Source: Lachnospiraceae bacterium
GTDB lineage: Bacteria; Bacillota; Clostridia; Lachnospirales; Lachnospiraceae
Assembly (NCBI GenBank): GCA_902363835.1
Contig: CABJBM010000002.1
Span: forward strand, 292,155-356,154
Direction of reading: 5' to 3'
DNA length: 64,000 nucleotides
The position numbers and the translations under genes are program-made. Shown here piece after piece: positions 35,398-44,206 of this stretch (positions are counted from its first letter, which is position 1; each line of letters begins with the position of its first letter). The notes under the pieces are model-generated. The model saw only the letters and a program-made list of their open reading frames with translations. It made no database searches and was not told where the DNA came from.

Positions 35398-37131
35398 TTA
35401 CTTAATATTTGCGTCATGGGGAAACTGATTGATAAAAAAGCATCTTGTATATCTGATATTTGCCGTATTAACCTTCATATGATCCATGGTTTCAATGGCC
35501 TTTGCTTCATCCGTAGACTTGGACCATGCATAGTCAATCTTGCCTGCTCCCGCATTCTTTACAAGGTTTGCATCATTTTCACCGCTTGCAAACATGTAAA
35601 TTGTTTCAATATTACCGTTTCCTGTCTTGTAATATCCATCCCATCTTTTCAGGGTCGCGTAATTGTTCAGCACCACTTCATCAACCTTGTATGGACCGGA
35701 TCCGATTGGTTTCTGCCAGAATCCATCCTGCTGGAGAGCAGCCGGGTCTGCCTTTTCAAGACAGTGTTTGGGAAGAATGGGCCACTGGGCAAATACCTGA
35801 AGTGCATTGGCGGAAACCTGATCAAAATTCACCGTGATCTTATTCCCATCGGTCACTACGCCTTCCAAATGCTCTGTTTTTCCGTCAATAAAGTCCTGTG
35901 CTCCATGGATGGCCTTCATGACTTCCGAAGCAACTGCATTGGTTCCGGGGGCCTTGAGCATCAGCTCAATGGTGAACTGGACATCCTCTGCCGTAAGAGG
36001 CTGGTCATCGTGCCATTTTAGATTGTCACGAAGCGTAAATTCGATGGATTTAGAGTCCTCACTGACTTTATAATCCTGGGCCAGCATGCCTTCCTTTGGA
36101 TTTAGATTCTCATCCGCGCTTATAAGCTTATCAAAAATCAGTTCCGTATTAATCAGGAGTCCAGGATTTACCAATGGATACCAGAAAAATTCCTGTGGCC
36201 CGCCATTTGTATACATCGTATGGTCGTCCCGGTTGATCTTCCAGTCCAGGATGTTCTTCTCATATGAGAACTGATCGTTCCCAAATCCTGCCCCTGCCAT
36301 ATCAAGATCTTTGCTGGTATAAATAAAGCAGACCTGATGATAAAGCGGCAGTGCAATTACATTCTCTGCCACAAAATTCTGAATTTCACCAAACGCCTTT
36401 TTCTGCTCGTCCGTATCCATGGTCCCGTTAGCTGAAATAATTAATTCATCAAGCCCTTCCTGCTTTGGAACGGTGGAGTTATTGGAGGCAGTCGAACTGA
36501 ACCTGTTATAGAATTCGGATTCTGCCAATGCAGCCACCGCAGCATAAGCCAGATCCCACTTTACTGCAGAAGGGCCCTTTACCCGATCCACCGGAGGTAC
36601 CCAAAGCTGTGCAGCCAGATCACCTTCCAGTTTTCTGAACTGGGCCTTTACCCCTGCCTCCTGCCAGTACTGCCCAATGATGGTCATTAAGTCAACGGTC
36701 TGCTGATCATCGTAATAATATACCACATCAAGAGTATAATCCGATGGCCAGCCGGCTTCCTTTAAAAGCTCCTTTGCCTTTTCCGGATCGTACTTGTATG
36801 TAGGAATGCCTGCATTCAGCCAGTCCCCTGGAGCGGTAAAACTTTTTGCTGCCTCAGCTTTGCCGTTAAACAGTGTCTCAACAATTGCATCCATGTCAAT
36901 TGCATAAGCCAGGGCCTGTCTGACTCTTAAATCCGCAAGCGGGGTCCCAGGCTCTTCCCTGCTTTCACTTGCCTGAGTCCCAGCCGCCGAATCCCCGGCA
37001 TTGGCATTCTCTGTCTTTGCTCCGGTTCCCGCTGTCTCTGATGCCGGCTGTTGCTTCCCGCTGCAGCCGCTAAGAAGTGAAACTGCCAGGGATGCAGCAC
37101 ATAAAATGCTCACAAGTTTTTTGTGTTTCAT
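35398..37131 (-). CDS. SBP family 5 lipoprotein with apparently permuted domain order
   Basis: A 577-aa lipoprotein: signal with lipobox LLSGC (Cys23), a polar linker rich in A, T, E and G (24-64), then the family 5 body in an unusual order. The block that normally forms the C-terminal half comes first (RVRQALAYAIDMDAIVETL, YDPEKAKELLKEAGW, and on to ALPLYHQVCFIY). The normal N-terminal half comes second (LKWHDDQPLTAEDVQFTI, then GSGPYKVDEVVLNN). The chain ends at the point (FFINQFPHDANIK) that usually runs into the RVRQAL block. It is first in the Opp operon and would bind a peptide-like or other polar ligand. Confidence 0.88.
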   Translation of the reverse strand: MKHKKLVSILCAASLAVSLLSGCSGKQQPASETAGTGAKTENANAGDSAAGTQASESREEPGTPLADLRVRQALAYAIDMDAIVETLFNGKAEAAKSFTAPGDWLNAGIPTYKYDPEKAKELLKEAGWPSDYTLDVVYYYDDQQTVDLMTIIGQYWQEAGVKAQFRKLEGDLAAQLWVPPVDRVKGPSAVKWDLAYAAVAALAESEFYNRFSSTASNNSTVPKQEGLDELIISANGTMDTDEQKKAFGEIQNFVAENVIALPLYHQVCFIYTSKDLDMAGAGFGNDQFSYEKNILDWKINRDDHTMYTNGGPQEFFWYPLVNPGLLINTELIFDKLISADENLNPKEGMLAQDYKVSEDSKSIEFTLRDNLKWHDDQPLTAEDVQFTIELMLKAPGTNAVASEVMKAIHGAQDFIDGKTEHLEGVVTDGNKITVNFDQVSANALQVFAQWPILPKHCLEKADPAALQQDGFWQKPIGSGPYKVDEVVLNNYATLKRWDGYYKTGNGNIETIYMFASGENDANLVKNAGAGKIDYAWSKSTDEAKAIETMDHMKVNTANIRYTRCFFINQFPHDANIK

Positions 37132-37157
37132 AAATAACCTCCCTTTCCAATTTGTAC

Positions 37158-37173
37158 TTTGTAGTATAAAGTA
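37158..37173 (-). promoter_or_regulatory. GntR/FadR-type operator upstream of the Opp operon
   Basis: TTTGTAGTATAAAGTA on the plus strand fits the FadR-subfamily pattern T-N-G-T-N3-A-C/T-N-A. Its reverse complement recurs, with one change, at 37362-37377 before the divergent regulator gene. It lies 27 bp before the binding-protein start, so bound regulator would block the Opp transcript. Confidence 0.65.
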
Positions 37174-37318
37174 TAAACTTATAAATGATATTTTAAGTTT
37201 AATTAACTTTTTTCAAAATGTCAACTAACAACCTTACAGAATATCTCATTATTATTTGTGCAATTCTTACATATTTTTCTTTCGAAAAGTTTTTATTTTA
37301 GTTTTTATGTTTCTTACA

Positions 37319-37347
37319 TTGACATACTTTTATCTATAAATTATAAT
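37319..37347 (+). promoter_or_regulatory. Sigma-A promoter of the gntR-type gene
   Basis: TTGACA (37319-37324), a 17-bp spacer and TATAAT (37342-37347) are perfect consensus hexamers. The operator copy begins 15 bp downstream, around or just after the transcript start, which suggests autorepression. Confidence 0.85.
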
Positions 37348-37361
37348 ATTAAGAAAATTAT

Positions 37362-37377
37362 TACTTTGTACTACAAA
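37362..37377 (+). promoter_or_regulatory. GntR/FadR-type operator, autoregulatory copy
   Basis: TACTTTGTACTACAAA contains the palindromic core TTGTACTACAA. It is the inverse copy of the site at 37158-37173 and lies between the consensus promoter and the start of the regulator gene. Confidence 0.65.
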
Positions 37378-37403
37378 TATAATTCGGAATGGATCATTAA
37401 CTT

Positions 37404-38102
37404 ATGAAAAATTTAAAAACCAGAAAGTTGTATTTACAGGTATACGATGAAATCAAGCAATATATCAAGGAGCATAATCTTCAGCCAGGAGATAAACTTC
37501 CCACTGAAATGGAAATCTGCGAGTCATTGGGTGTGAGCCGGAATGTACTAAGGGAAGCACTTAAATCCCTGGAAATCACCGGCGTTGTAACCTCCAAGCC
37601 AGGTGTTGGCATCATGATCAGAGAATTTAACTCCGATTTTTTCATGTCTTCCCTGATTTCACACGTAGACGCTTCCAATGACAGCAAGATCAAGGATTAC
37701 ATTGAGGAATTGCGTCATGTCCTGGAACTGGGTTTTGATCAGAAAGCCTTCTACAGTCTGGGACTGGATGATATTGACCGGATGAACCAGCAGGTGATCA
37801 TCATGCAAAGCCATCTGGGTGTGGATGACGGCGGAACAAAGCCGGTGGGCATTGAATTTGCAAAAGCAGATGCCATGTTCCATAAAACCATGTTTTCCAA
37901 ATTGGACAATGTGCTCCTCTCTTCTATCATTGATTTCTTCTGGGCTTATGACAAATATTACACCACCAAGCTCTCCTCCAAATCCATTGAGATAATGATT
38001 GAAAAGCACGAGCGCATTATTAAAGCACTCTATGAGCATGATTATGAGAAATTTCATCAGGCCATGATTTACCACTACACTTATGAATATCTAAAAAAAT
38101 AG
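37404..38102 (+). CDS. GntR-family regulator, FadR/FCD subfamily
   Basis: A 232-aa protein. Residues 1-75 are the winged helix (LQVYDEIKQYIKEHNLQPGD, GVSRNVLREALKSLEITGVV, KPGVGIMI). Residues 95-232 are an all-helical FCD-type effector domain with a conserved metal/ligand histidine in HKTMFSKL and further histidines near the C terminus. It is read away from the Opp/aldolase operon, with matching operators on both promoters, so it is its likely regulator. The ribosome site is weak. Confidence 0.9.
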   Translation: MKNLKTRKLYLQVYDEIKQYIKEHNLQPGDKLPTEMEICESLGVSRNVLREALKSLEITGVVTSKPGVGIMIREFNSDFFMSSLISHVDASNDSKIKDYIEELRHVLELGFDQKAFYSLGLDDIDRMNQQVIIMQSHLGVDDGGTKPVGIEFAKADAMFHKTMFSKLDNVLLSSIIDFFWAYDKYYTTKLSSKSIEIMIEKHERIIKALYEHDYEKFHQAMIYHYTYEYLKK

Positions 38103-38110
38103 ATATCTTT

Positions 38111-38159
38111 ATGACGCAGCTTATCATTGAATTTACAAAAATTGAATGACGCAGGGAAA
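38111..38159 (+). repeat. 40-bp repeat copy 2, remnant of an XRE-type 3' end
   Basis: Positions 38120-38159 match 20256-20295 at 36 of 40 bases and encode LIIEFTKIE plus a stop, like the C terminus of the XRE regulator. ATGACGCAG occurs on both sides (38111 and 38146). No upstream helix-turn-helix is left, so this is a fragment or a dispersed repeat. Confidence 0.55.
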
Positions 38160-38191
38160 CGGTCCCGAAACCCCTTTTCCCTGCGTCATTC
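38144..38191. terminator. Large stem-loop between convergent genes
   Basis: A perfect 16-bp inverted repeat (38144-38159 and 38176-38191, around GACGCAGGGAAA) with a 16-base loop, placed between the gntR-type gene and the nucleoside hydrolase gene, which converge. The minus-strand RNA continues CAAUUUUUG, so it may terminate the long operon. It shares its arm with the 40-bp repeat. Confidence 0.6.
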
Positions 38192-38250
38192 CTCATCTTC
38201 ACCTGATAACGCTCCATGCGTTTTAAAATATCATATCCAAACCCACTGCC

Positions 38251-39120
38251 TCAATCCATGGGAACCCGCATCCACGCATCATAAATATGATCCTTATACG
38301 CCTTTTCCTCTCCAATCACAGGAAGATTGCACACGCAGTTTCCCTCTGACGCCCTGCGCAGATACCCTTGTTTTAAATCCTCTTCTGAAACCAGCAGCGT
38401 CTTTTTCTCATCTGCAAACAACTCCGGATGCATCAGATATACCGCTGCTGTCACATCCCAGTTATAAAATCCCCTAATGCCGTAATCCTCTTCATTATAT
38501 CCAAACCAGTAATCCGTTTTCTCCCTGATGTATGCGGCAGCCGTGTTTCCTGTGCCAAATAAACGTTCCTTATATTCCTCCCTTGTAAACAGCACCTTCA
38601 GGCAATGATTCCCTGTGATCACCGAGACATTTTTTCCTTTTGTGAGCACCGTCCATGTGGCAAAGGGATCACAGGAAAAATTCAGCTCATTCATCACCTT
38701 TTTTTCAAACACAAGAGGGCTTGTAATTCCTCCCATTACCACGATTTCTTTTACCTTCTCAAAAAAATGATTGTCCCTTTCATAAGCTCCCCGAAGATTC
38801 GTAAGGGAACCGGTTGCAAGAATGGATAAAGCTCCCCCACACTGATCCGCCATCTCTGCCAGATAGTCTGCCGCCTCACTTTCGTATGCTCCGTATGTTT
38901 CCCCGCCCTTTTTCACCGGAATGTCCTCACGCCCCAGATCTTTTAACATTGTTTTGCTGGTATTGTATACAATATCCAGTTGATTATTTCCATAAGTTGC
39001 TGTGATTCCGTGTACTTTTGCTTCCGGGCAGCCAAGAAGGTACATCAGCGCAAGTCCGTCATCCACATCACAGTCCTTTACTCCAAAGGTATTGTCACAG
39101 TCAAATACCACATGCTTCAT
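38251..39120 (-). CDS. Nucleoside hydrolase (IUNH family)
   Basis: A 289-aa enzyme with the calcium/ribose aspartate cluster at the N terminus (FDCDNTFGVKDCDVDDGLAL), LATGSLTNL, ELNFSCDPFATWTV and the C-terminal catalytic block FYNWDVTAAVYL. It cleaves N-ribosidic bonds. The N terminus DCDNTFG differs from the usual DTDPG, so its substrate may be atypical. It is last in the operon, six bases after the ABC ATPase, which ties it to that transporter. Confidence 0.88.
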   Translation of the reverse strand: MKHVVFDCDNTFGVKDCDVDDGLALMYLLGCPEAKVHGITATYGNNQLDIVYNTSKTMLKDLGREDIPVKKGGETYGAYESEAADYLAEMADQCGGALSILATGSLTNLRGAYERDNHFFEKVKEIVVMGGITSPLVFEKKVMNELNFSCDPFATWTVLTKGKNVSVITGNHCLKVLFTREEYKERLFGTGNTAAAYIREKTDYWFGYNEEDYGIRGFYNWDVTAAVYLMHPELFADEKKTLLVSEEDLKQGYLRRASEGNCVCNLPVIGEEKAYKDHIYDAWMRVPMD

Positions 39121-39126
39121 CTGATT

Positions 39127-40149
39127 TTATGCTCCTCCTGGAAACCAGTTCACTCCGTTTTCCTCTATAAAAATACCGGCCCGGTCCCCTTTTTCCAGTC
39201 CCAGCCCCTCCAGCTCATGACTCATGACCTGGCTTAATATCATGCCATCAGGTACCTCTATCTTCACTTGTGCCAGTTCTCCCATAAATGTAATTTCGGA
39301 AATGATATACGCCCCTTCTCTTTCAAGCTTCACGGAAAACGGCCTTATCATTGCCTCATAATCCCCGTCTTCCAGTTCTGCATTCATCTCGAACAACCTG
39401 CTGCAAAACCTGTGGTTCTCAATTCTCCCTTTCACATAGTTCACCCTGCCGAAATATTCCGCCACAGCCCTTGATGTGGGATGGCGGAACATATTCCTTG
39501 GGGTATCGTACTGTAAGATCCGTCCCTGGCTCATCAACGCAATCCTGTCCGACATCTGCATTGCTTCTCTTTTCTCATGGGTCACAAGAATCGTGGTAAT
39601 CTTCCGCTCCTGATGAAGCTTCTTCACAAGATTCCCCATCTCCAGCCTTAAGCATTCATCCAGCCCTGAAAACGGTTCATCCAAAAGCAGCACTCTCGGA
39701 TTTGCAGCAAGAGCCCTTGCCAGTGCAACTCTCTGCATCTGTCCTCCGGATATCTCTTTTATTTTCCTGTTTTCAAAGCCCGAAAGCTGCACTTCTTCCA
39801 GCAGCTTTTTCACCGTTTCCTTCCGAACACGTTTCGGCACCTTTTGAAGCTCCATGGGAAATGCAATGTTCTGCTCCACGGTCATGTGGGGGAACAGCCT
39901 TAAATCCTGAAATACAATGACTGTTCCTCTCTTCTCAGGCGGGATCCCCACAACAGATGCATTCTTGATCCGGATATCTCCCTGCTCAATTTCAAGAAGC
40001 CCCCCTATGCTTTTCAAAAGCGTTGTTTTCCCGCATCCGGACGCACCAAGAAGCGAAATGAATTCCCCTTCCCTTATATCCAGGCTGATCCCATGAAGAA
40101 TCACCTTTTTCTGAAGCACTACCTTTAAATTTTCAACCGTAAGGCTCAT
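39127..40149 (-). CDS. YnjD-like ABC transporter ATPase
   Basis: A 340-aa protein: Walker A LLGASGCGKTTLLKS, signature IKEISGGQMQRVALARAL, Walker B VLLLDEPFSGLDE, H-loop LVTHEKREA, then a C-terminal TOBE-like domain (residues 250-340). This is the PotA/FbpC/ThiQ type. Its neighbours are two permeases and a COG4134-like binding protein, so it corresponds to YnjD of E. coli. Confidence 0.9.
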   Translation of the reverse strand: MSLTVENLKVVLQKKVILHGISLDIREGEFISLLGASGCGKTTLLKSIGGLLEIEQGDIRIKNASVVGIPPEKRGTVIVFQDLRLFPHMTVEQNIAFPMELQKVPKRVRKETVKKLLEEVQLSGFENRKIKEISGGQMQRVALARALAANPRVLLLDEPFSGLDECLRLEMGNLVKKLHQERKITTILVTHEKREAMQMSDRIALMSQGRILQYDTPRNMFRHPTSRAVAEYFGRVNYVKGRIENHRFCSRLFEMNAELEDGDYEAMIRPFSVKLEREGAYIISEITFMGELAQVKIEVPDGMILSQVMSHELEGLGLEKGDRAGIFIEENGVNWFPGGA

Positions 40150-40178
40150 GGTTTTTCTCTTCCTTTTCCCTGGTCATC

Positions 40179-41009
40179 TCATTCCGATGTATAAAATTCT
40201 CCGCCGCCATTTTTCATCCAATATCCTGCCGCTCCTTCAAACACCCGGAACACCAGCAAGGTGACGCAAAGAAACAGGACACTGTAAATACAGGCAATGT
40301 TTCTGTTTCCGCTTTGCAGATAGGGAACCATAATGATGGTAAAGGTCTTTACATTTCCTCCTCCGATCAGGAGAGTGAGAAAATACTGGCTGAAGGAGAC
40401 AATATATGACATGCTCACAGCTGAAAGGATCACAGGCGTCAGCATGGGCAGAGACGTTTTATAAAAGGCCTGAAAAGGAGATGCCCCCAGGACTCTGGCC
40501 TGCTCTTCCAGTCTGCTTCCAAGAGCCATGGTCCCATCCATGATGAGGCGCACCCCATAAGGGAGTGAACAGATCAGATGAGCAATGATAACCCCTGTGA
40601 TCCTGTTGTTTAATCCCATTTTAATAAACGTAATCTGTATCCCCATTGCAAACACGGTGGAAGGAACCATAAATGGAAGGATGGTAAAAAAATGCATCAG
40701 CTCCCTTCCTGGAAAACGGTATAATACAATGGCTCTCGCCGTCATAATGCTGATCACCGCAGACAAGGCCGCCACAACCGTGGAAATCAGAATGCTTGAC
40801 CAGAAAATTTGCAAAAGCTCCTTTTTTCTTCCTGCTATTTCTAAAACAGCTCTCTTTGAAAACACCTGAGGCATCAGATCCGGCCATGTCCACCGCTCCG
40901 TGAAAACCCATAGAAACAGAGTGGCCGCCGGAATAAGAATGGCCGCCATCAAAACGAACCCTGTAATACTTGTAAACACTGACTTTCTTTTATTCATCAT
41001 GGTTATCAT
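40179..41009 (-). CDS. ABC transporter permease, YnjC-like second half
   Basis: A 276-aa permease with six helices and the EAA loop LEEQARVLGASPFQAFYKTSLP. The start overlaps the previous stop as ATGA. ATGs at 41000 and 40997 are possible. In E. coli YnjC is one long permease, and here the two halves are separate genes. Confidence 0.88.
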   Translation of the reverse strand: MITMMNKRKSVFTSITGFVLMAAILIPAATLFLWVFTERWTWPDLMPQVFSKRAVLEIAGRKKELLQIFWSSILISTVVAALSAVISIMTARAIVLYRFPGRELMHFFTILPFMVPSTVFAMGIQITFIKMGLNNRITGVIIAHLICSLPYGVRLIMDGTMALGSRLEEQARVLGASPFQAFYKTSLPMLTPVILSAVSMSYIVSFSQYFLTLLIGGGNVKTFTIIMVPYLQSGNRNIACIYSVLFLCVTLLVFRVFEGAAGYWMKNGGGEFYTSE

Positions 41010-41872
41010 TCATCCGTTAAATATTTCACATTTTTCCGCATCATTAAGAAATAGATCAGCGCGCTCATAAGGGAAATCACAATAATGATTCCATTTAAAG
41101 CCATTGCATAAGGCCGGTTTCTTAAATCCGGATGGATATACTCCTGATACGCAAGGACCGGCAATGCCTTTGGAACCGTGGCTCCAAGCAAAAGAGGAAG
41201 CTCATAGGCTCCCAGGGCAAACACAAAAATAATCAAAAAGCCGCTTATAATTGTATTTCTGCACAAGGGCAGCGTCACCCTTAAAAATACGGTCCGCTTT
41301 TTTGCTCCCAGGTTTGTGGCCGCTTCTCCCAGACTTCCGTTAATATTTGCCATCAGAGCAATGACAAAATAAATAATAAAGGGAATTTCTTTCCAAAGAT
41401 ATGCCATAATGATTCCAACCCCATTGGGGTCATAGATGAGCATGGGAAACTGCCGCTGCTCCTGTATCATTCCCAGGGCGTAAGCGATCCTGGACAGGAT
41501 CCCATTCCTGGAAAAAATATTGATCATAAAAAGCGCTGCAACTGCATGAGGAACGATAATGGGAAGCTGGATGATGCGCATCACCCCTCCCCCGGCTTTC
41601 TTTCCCATAACCCATACGCCGCAAAAAAACACGCCGCCAGCTGTTGCAAGAACCGCTGAAACCAGTGCGATTTTAAGACTGTACACCACGGATTGAAACA
41701 TATCCGGCCGTGACAGAACTTCCCTGTAATAAAAAAATGTTGGCTTCTTTAACCCAAAAGCTGGAATTACCCCTAAGCTTTGGGTAATTCCAGTGATCAG
41801 TCCAATCATAAATAAAATGGTAAGTAATATTTGGGGAGCCAAAAGCAAATATGGCATCAGCTTTTCTTTCAT
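41006..41872 (-). CDS. ABC transporter permease, YnjC-like first half
   Basis: The start at 41872 overlaps the stop of the binding-protein gene by one base (TAATG). The frame that reaches 41899 runs inside it. The 288-aa product has six helices and the EAA loop LGEAATNLGAKKRTVFLRVTLP. It forms the channel with the next permease. Confidence 0.88.
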   Translation of the reverse strand: MKEKLMPYLLLAPQILLTILFMIGLITGITQSLGVIPAFGLKKPTFFYYREVLSRPDMFQSVVYSLKIALVSAVLATAGGVFFCGVWVMGKKAGGGVMRIIQLPIIVPHAVAALFMINIFSRNGILSRIAYALGMIQEQRQFPMLIYDPNGVGIIMAYLWKEIPFIIYFVIALMANINGSLGEAATNLGAKKRTVFLRVTLPLCRNTIISGFLIIFVFALGAYELPLLLGATVPKALPVLAYQEYIHPDLRNRPYAMALNGIIIVISLMSALIYFLMMRKNVKYLTDE

Positions 41873-43116
41873 TATTTTCCTGCCACTTCTTCCGTCCATA
41901 TTTCCTCAATGAGCGGAACCAGCTCTGCGGGCATTTCCGGAAGACGTTTTGATAACAGTTCATCCTGGGGAATGGTTCCCTTTCCAAGATCCACCTTATC
42001 AAATGAAGCTTTTTGTTCCTCTGAAAGCTTTGAATTGTCAAGCACAGGAATGACTTTCATTGTATCATAACGGTCGGCCTGGATCTTTGGTGACAGCATT
42101 TCATTGATTGCCACCATTGCTCCTGCCTTATTCCCGGAATTTGCCGCAATGGCCATAAAATTGGTATTTCCTATGGTGCCTTTGTCAAACTGGAAAGACT
42201 GGGTTGTGGTGGTATAGGCTCCGTCCGCTATTTTGACAGCAGTCCCGTAGGCATCATACGTCATATTCAGAACCACTTCTCCGTCTGCAAACATATTGTC
42301 AAGGGTGGTTGAGGAATCCGGGAAGGTTTTCCCTTCATTCCACAGGTATGGATTCAGCTCCCTTAAATATGCCATTGCAGGCTCTACGGCAGCTTTCACA
42401 GTCTCCTTATCCCCTTTCATATTCAAAAACTGCTCATATCCGCAGATTTCATAAATAATATTTCTGACAAACGCGCTTCCTGTAAAATCAGGAAGGGCCG
42501 GGTAGGTCACCCTTCCAGGATATTTCTGTACAAATTCCTTCAAGGCTTCGGCGCTTTTAGGAACATCCGGAGTCACCGCCGTATCCGCAATCATTACGAT
42601 CTGCGCTTTTCCGTAAGGTGCTTCAAATCCCTCAATGGGATATGCAAAATCAAGTGTCACGTCTTCAGACTTTTCATCCACATAATCCTGGAAATTGGGA
42701 AGCTTATCCGCAAATGGCCCGTACAGCATACTGTTTTCTTTTGCAGACCGGAAGTTTTCTCCGTTGATCCAGATCATATCAATGCTTCCGTCCTTTTCCC
42801 CTGCCTGGATTTCTCCTGACAGCTGGCTTAATATCTGGTCAATATCCATTGGAACCCGTTCCATGGTAATATCATACTTTTCCTTCATTACCGGCGCAAA
42901 GGTATTGTCCAGCCATTCATTCAGCTTTTCATCCCCGCCCCAGCCATAAAATGTAACGGCAGTGCCCTTTGCTTCCTCCATGATCCTGTCAAAGGACATC
43001 TTTTCAATTTCTGAAGCCTGCTTTTTCTCTGCCTGCGTTTTTTCATTGTTCCCGCAGGCTGTCATGGAAAGAGCTATTACAGCTGCCAGAAGTGCTGCCG
43101 AAATTCTTCTTTTCAT
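41872..43116 (-). CDS. ABC transporter substrate-binding lipoprotein, YnjB/COG4134-like
   Basis: A 414-aa lipoprotein (lipobox SMTACG). The mature part has TAVTFYGWGGDEKLNEWLDN near the start, which is characteristic of YnjB-type proteins, then DMIWINGENF, PSSTT-like metal/anion loops and the end PLIEEIWTEEVAGK. Related proteins bind thiamine, polyamines or iron. The YnjB ligand is unknown. It follows a rhodanese lipoprotein gene by 41 bp. Confidence 0.85.
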   Translation of the reverse strand: MKRRISAALLAAVIALSMTACGNNEKTQAEKKQASEIEKMSFDRIMEEAKGTAVTFYGWGGDEKLNEWLDNTFAPVMKEKYDITMERVPMDIDQILSQLSGEIQAGEKDGSIDMIWINGENFRSAKENSMLYGPFADKLPNFQDYVDEKSEDVTLDFAYPIEGFEAPYGKAQIVMIADTAVTPDVPKSAEALKEFVQKYPGRVTYPALPDFTGSAFVRNIIYEICGYEQFLNMKGDKETVKAAVEPAMAYLRELNPYLWNEGKTFPDSSTTLDNMFADGEVVLNMTYDAYGTAVKIADGAYTTTTQSFQFDKGTIGNTNFMAIAANSGNKAGAMVAINEMLSPKIQADRYDTMKVIPVLDNSKLSEEQKASFDKVDLGKGTIPQDELLSKRLPEMPAELVPLIEEIWTEEVAGK

Positions 43117-43157
43117 CTCTTTTCTCCGTCTCTTATTGTTTTCAAGGTGTTGGCCTG

Positions 43158-44063
43158 TTATTTTACAAATGCCGCCTGAACGTCACCGTCTTTTGCCCCG
43201 TTTTCAATAATAAACAGATTCTTTTCGTCAAAACCGCCATCCTTTAATACGGAAATAGCTGTTTTTGCGCATTTATTTCCACTGTAGCATAAGAAATATA
43301 CGGGTTCTTCTTTATTAAGCTTCTCTGCTGCCAGTTCATACATTGCTGTCTGTGCATCGGCGCTTTCAAAATCTTTTAAATTGATTTGAAGAGAGTTTTC
43401 CAGATGGCCCCCTGCATATGTATCGTCATCACGCACATCCACAATCTGTGCATCTTTCTTTCCAAGCACATCCGCTGCTTTTGCATACTGCCAGTCTATG
43501 CTTTCTTCTGCACGGTTCGTTGTCAGCGCGCCTTTTTCTTTTGCCAGGGCTTTTGCTCCTCCCTCAACCGTATAGATCAGGCTCTCATCGATTCCTGCTT
43601 CTTTCAGCACTGTTGTTGACTTCTGGGCTCCTCTTTGCCCGCTGTTGCAGATAATATAAATTTTCTCTCCGTCTTTTAAGCTTTTCTCCGCATACGCTTT
43701 CATTCCATCTGCCAGGGATTCGTCTTCCAGGGGGAAAATGGGACACCATTGTGAATTGGCAACTCTTCCTGCCCCGTAGTTTGCCCACTCCCTTACATCA
43801 AGGACATGAGTTTTTCCGTCAGCCGCTGCTTTTACCGCATCCCCTGCGGATACAAACTGATATTCTTCCTTTGCTGCATTTTCTGCCACCGTTGTACCTT
43901 CAGCCGCTGATGTGCTTTCCGCTGCAGCAGTACTTTCTGCAGCCGCCGTGCTTTCCACTGCTGTTGTTTCTTTCTTCTCTCCTCCATTTCCGGAACTGCA
44001 TCCTGCAATCATGGATACTGTCATTGCTGACATTACAACTGCTGCTAAAAACTTCTTTTTCAT
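43158..44063 (-). CDS. Exported two-domain rhodanese lipoprotein
   Basis: A 301-aa lipoprotein (lipobox MIAGC) with a linker of E-S-T-A-A-A repeats (residues 30-65). Two rhodanese domains follow, each with its own active cysteine: YIICNSGQRGAQ and YFLCYSGNKCAK. Both domains have VLDVREW/IVDVRDD motifs. It would move sulfane sulfur outside the cell. It lies just before the YnjB-like gene and is matched by a second exported rhodanese at the head of the operon. Confidence 0.9.
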   Translation of the reverse strand: MKKKFLAAVVMSAMTVSMIAGCSSGNGGEKKETTAVESTAAAESTAAAESTSAAEGTTVAENAAKEEYQFVSAGDAVKAAADGKTHVLDVREWANYGAGRVANSQWCPIFPLEDESLADGMKAYAEKSLKDGEKIYIICNSGQRGAQKSTTVLKEAGIDESLIYTVEGGAKALAKEKGALTTNRAEESIDWQYAKAADVLGKKDAQIVDVRDDDTYAGGHLENSLQINLKDFESADAQTAMYELAAEKLNKEEPVYFLCYSGNKCAKTAISVLKDGGFDEKNLFIIENGAKDGDVQAAFVK

Positions 44064-44206
44064 ATTTTCTTCCTCCTTGGTTTTCCGGCGTCCCTATATG
44101 GTTTAACGCCGCATCATGGTGATGATAAAGGCTTCTTCCGCTTCATTTAAACGGAACTGCCATAGTTACCCATACATTTATTCCATATATTTACAGATAC
44201 TTTCTA

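Noticed and set aside
38127..38477. Plus-strand frame of 116 codons near the 38.1 kb repeat
   Set aside because: It is antisense to the nucleoside hydrolase gene, crosses the hairpin and has no ribosome site.
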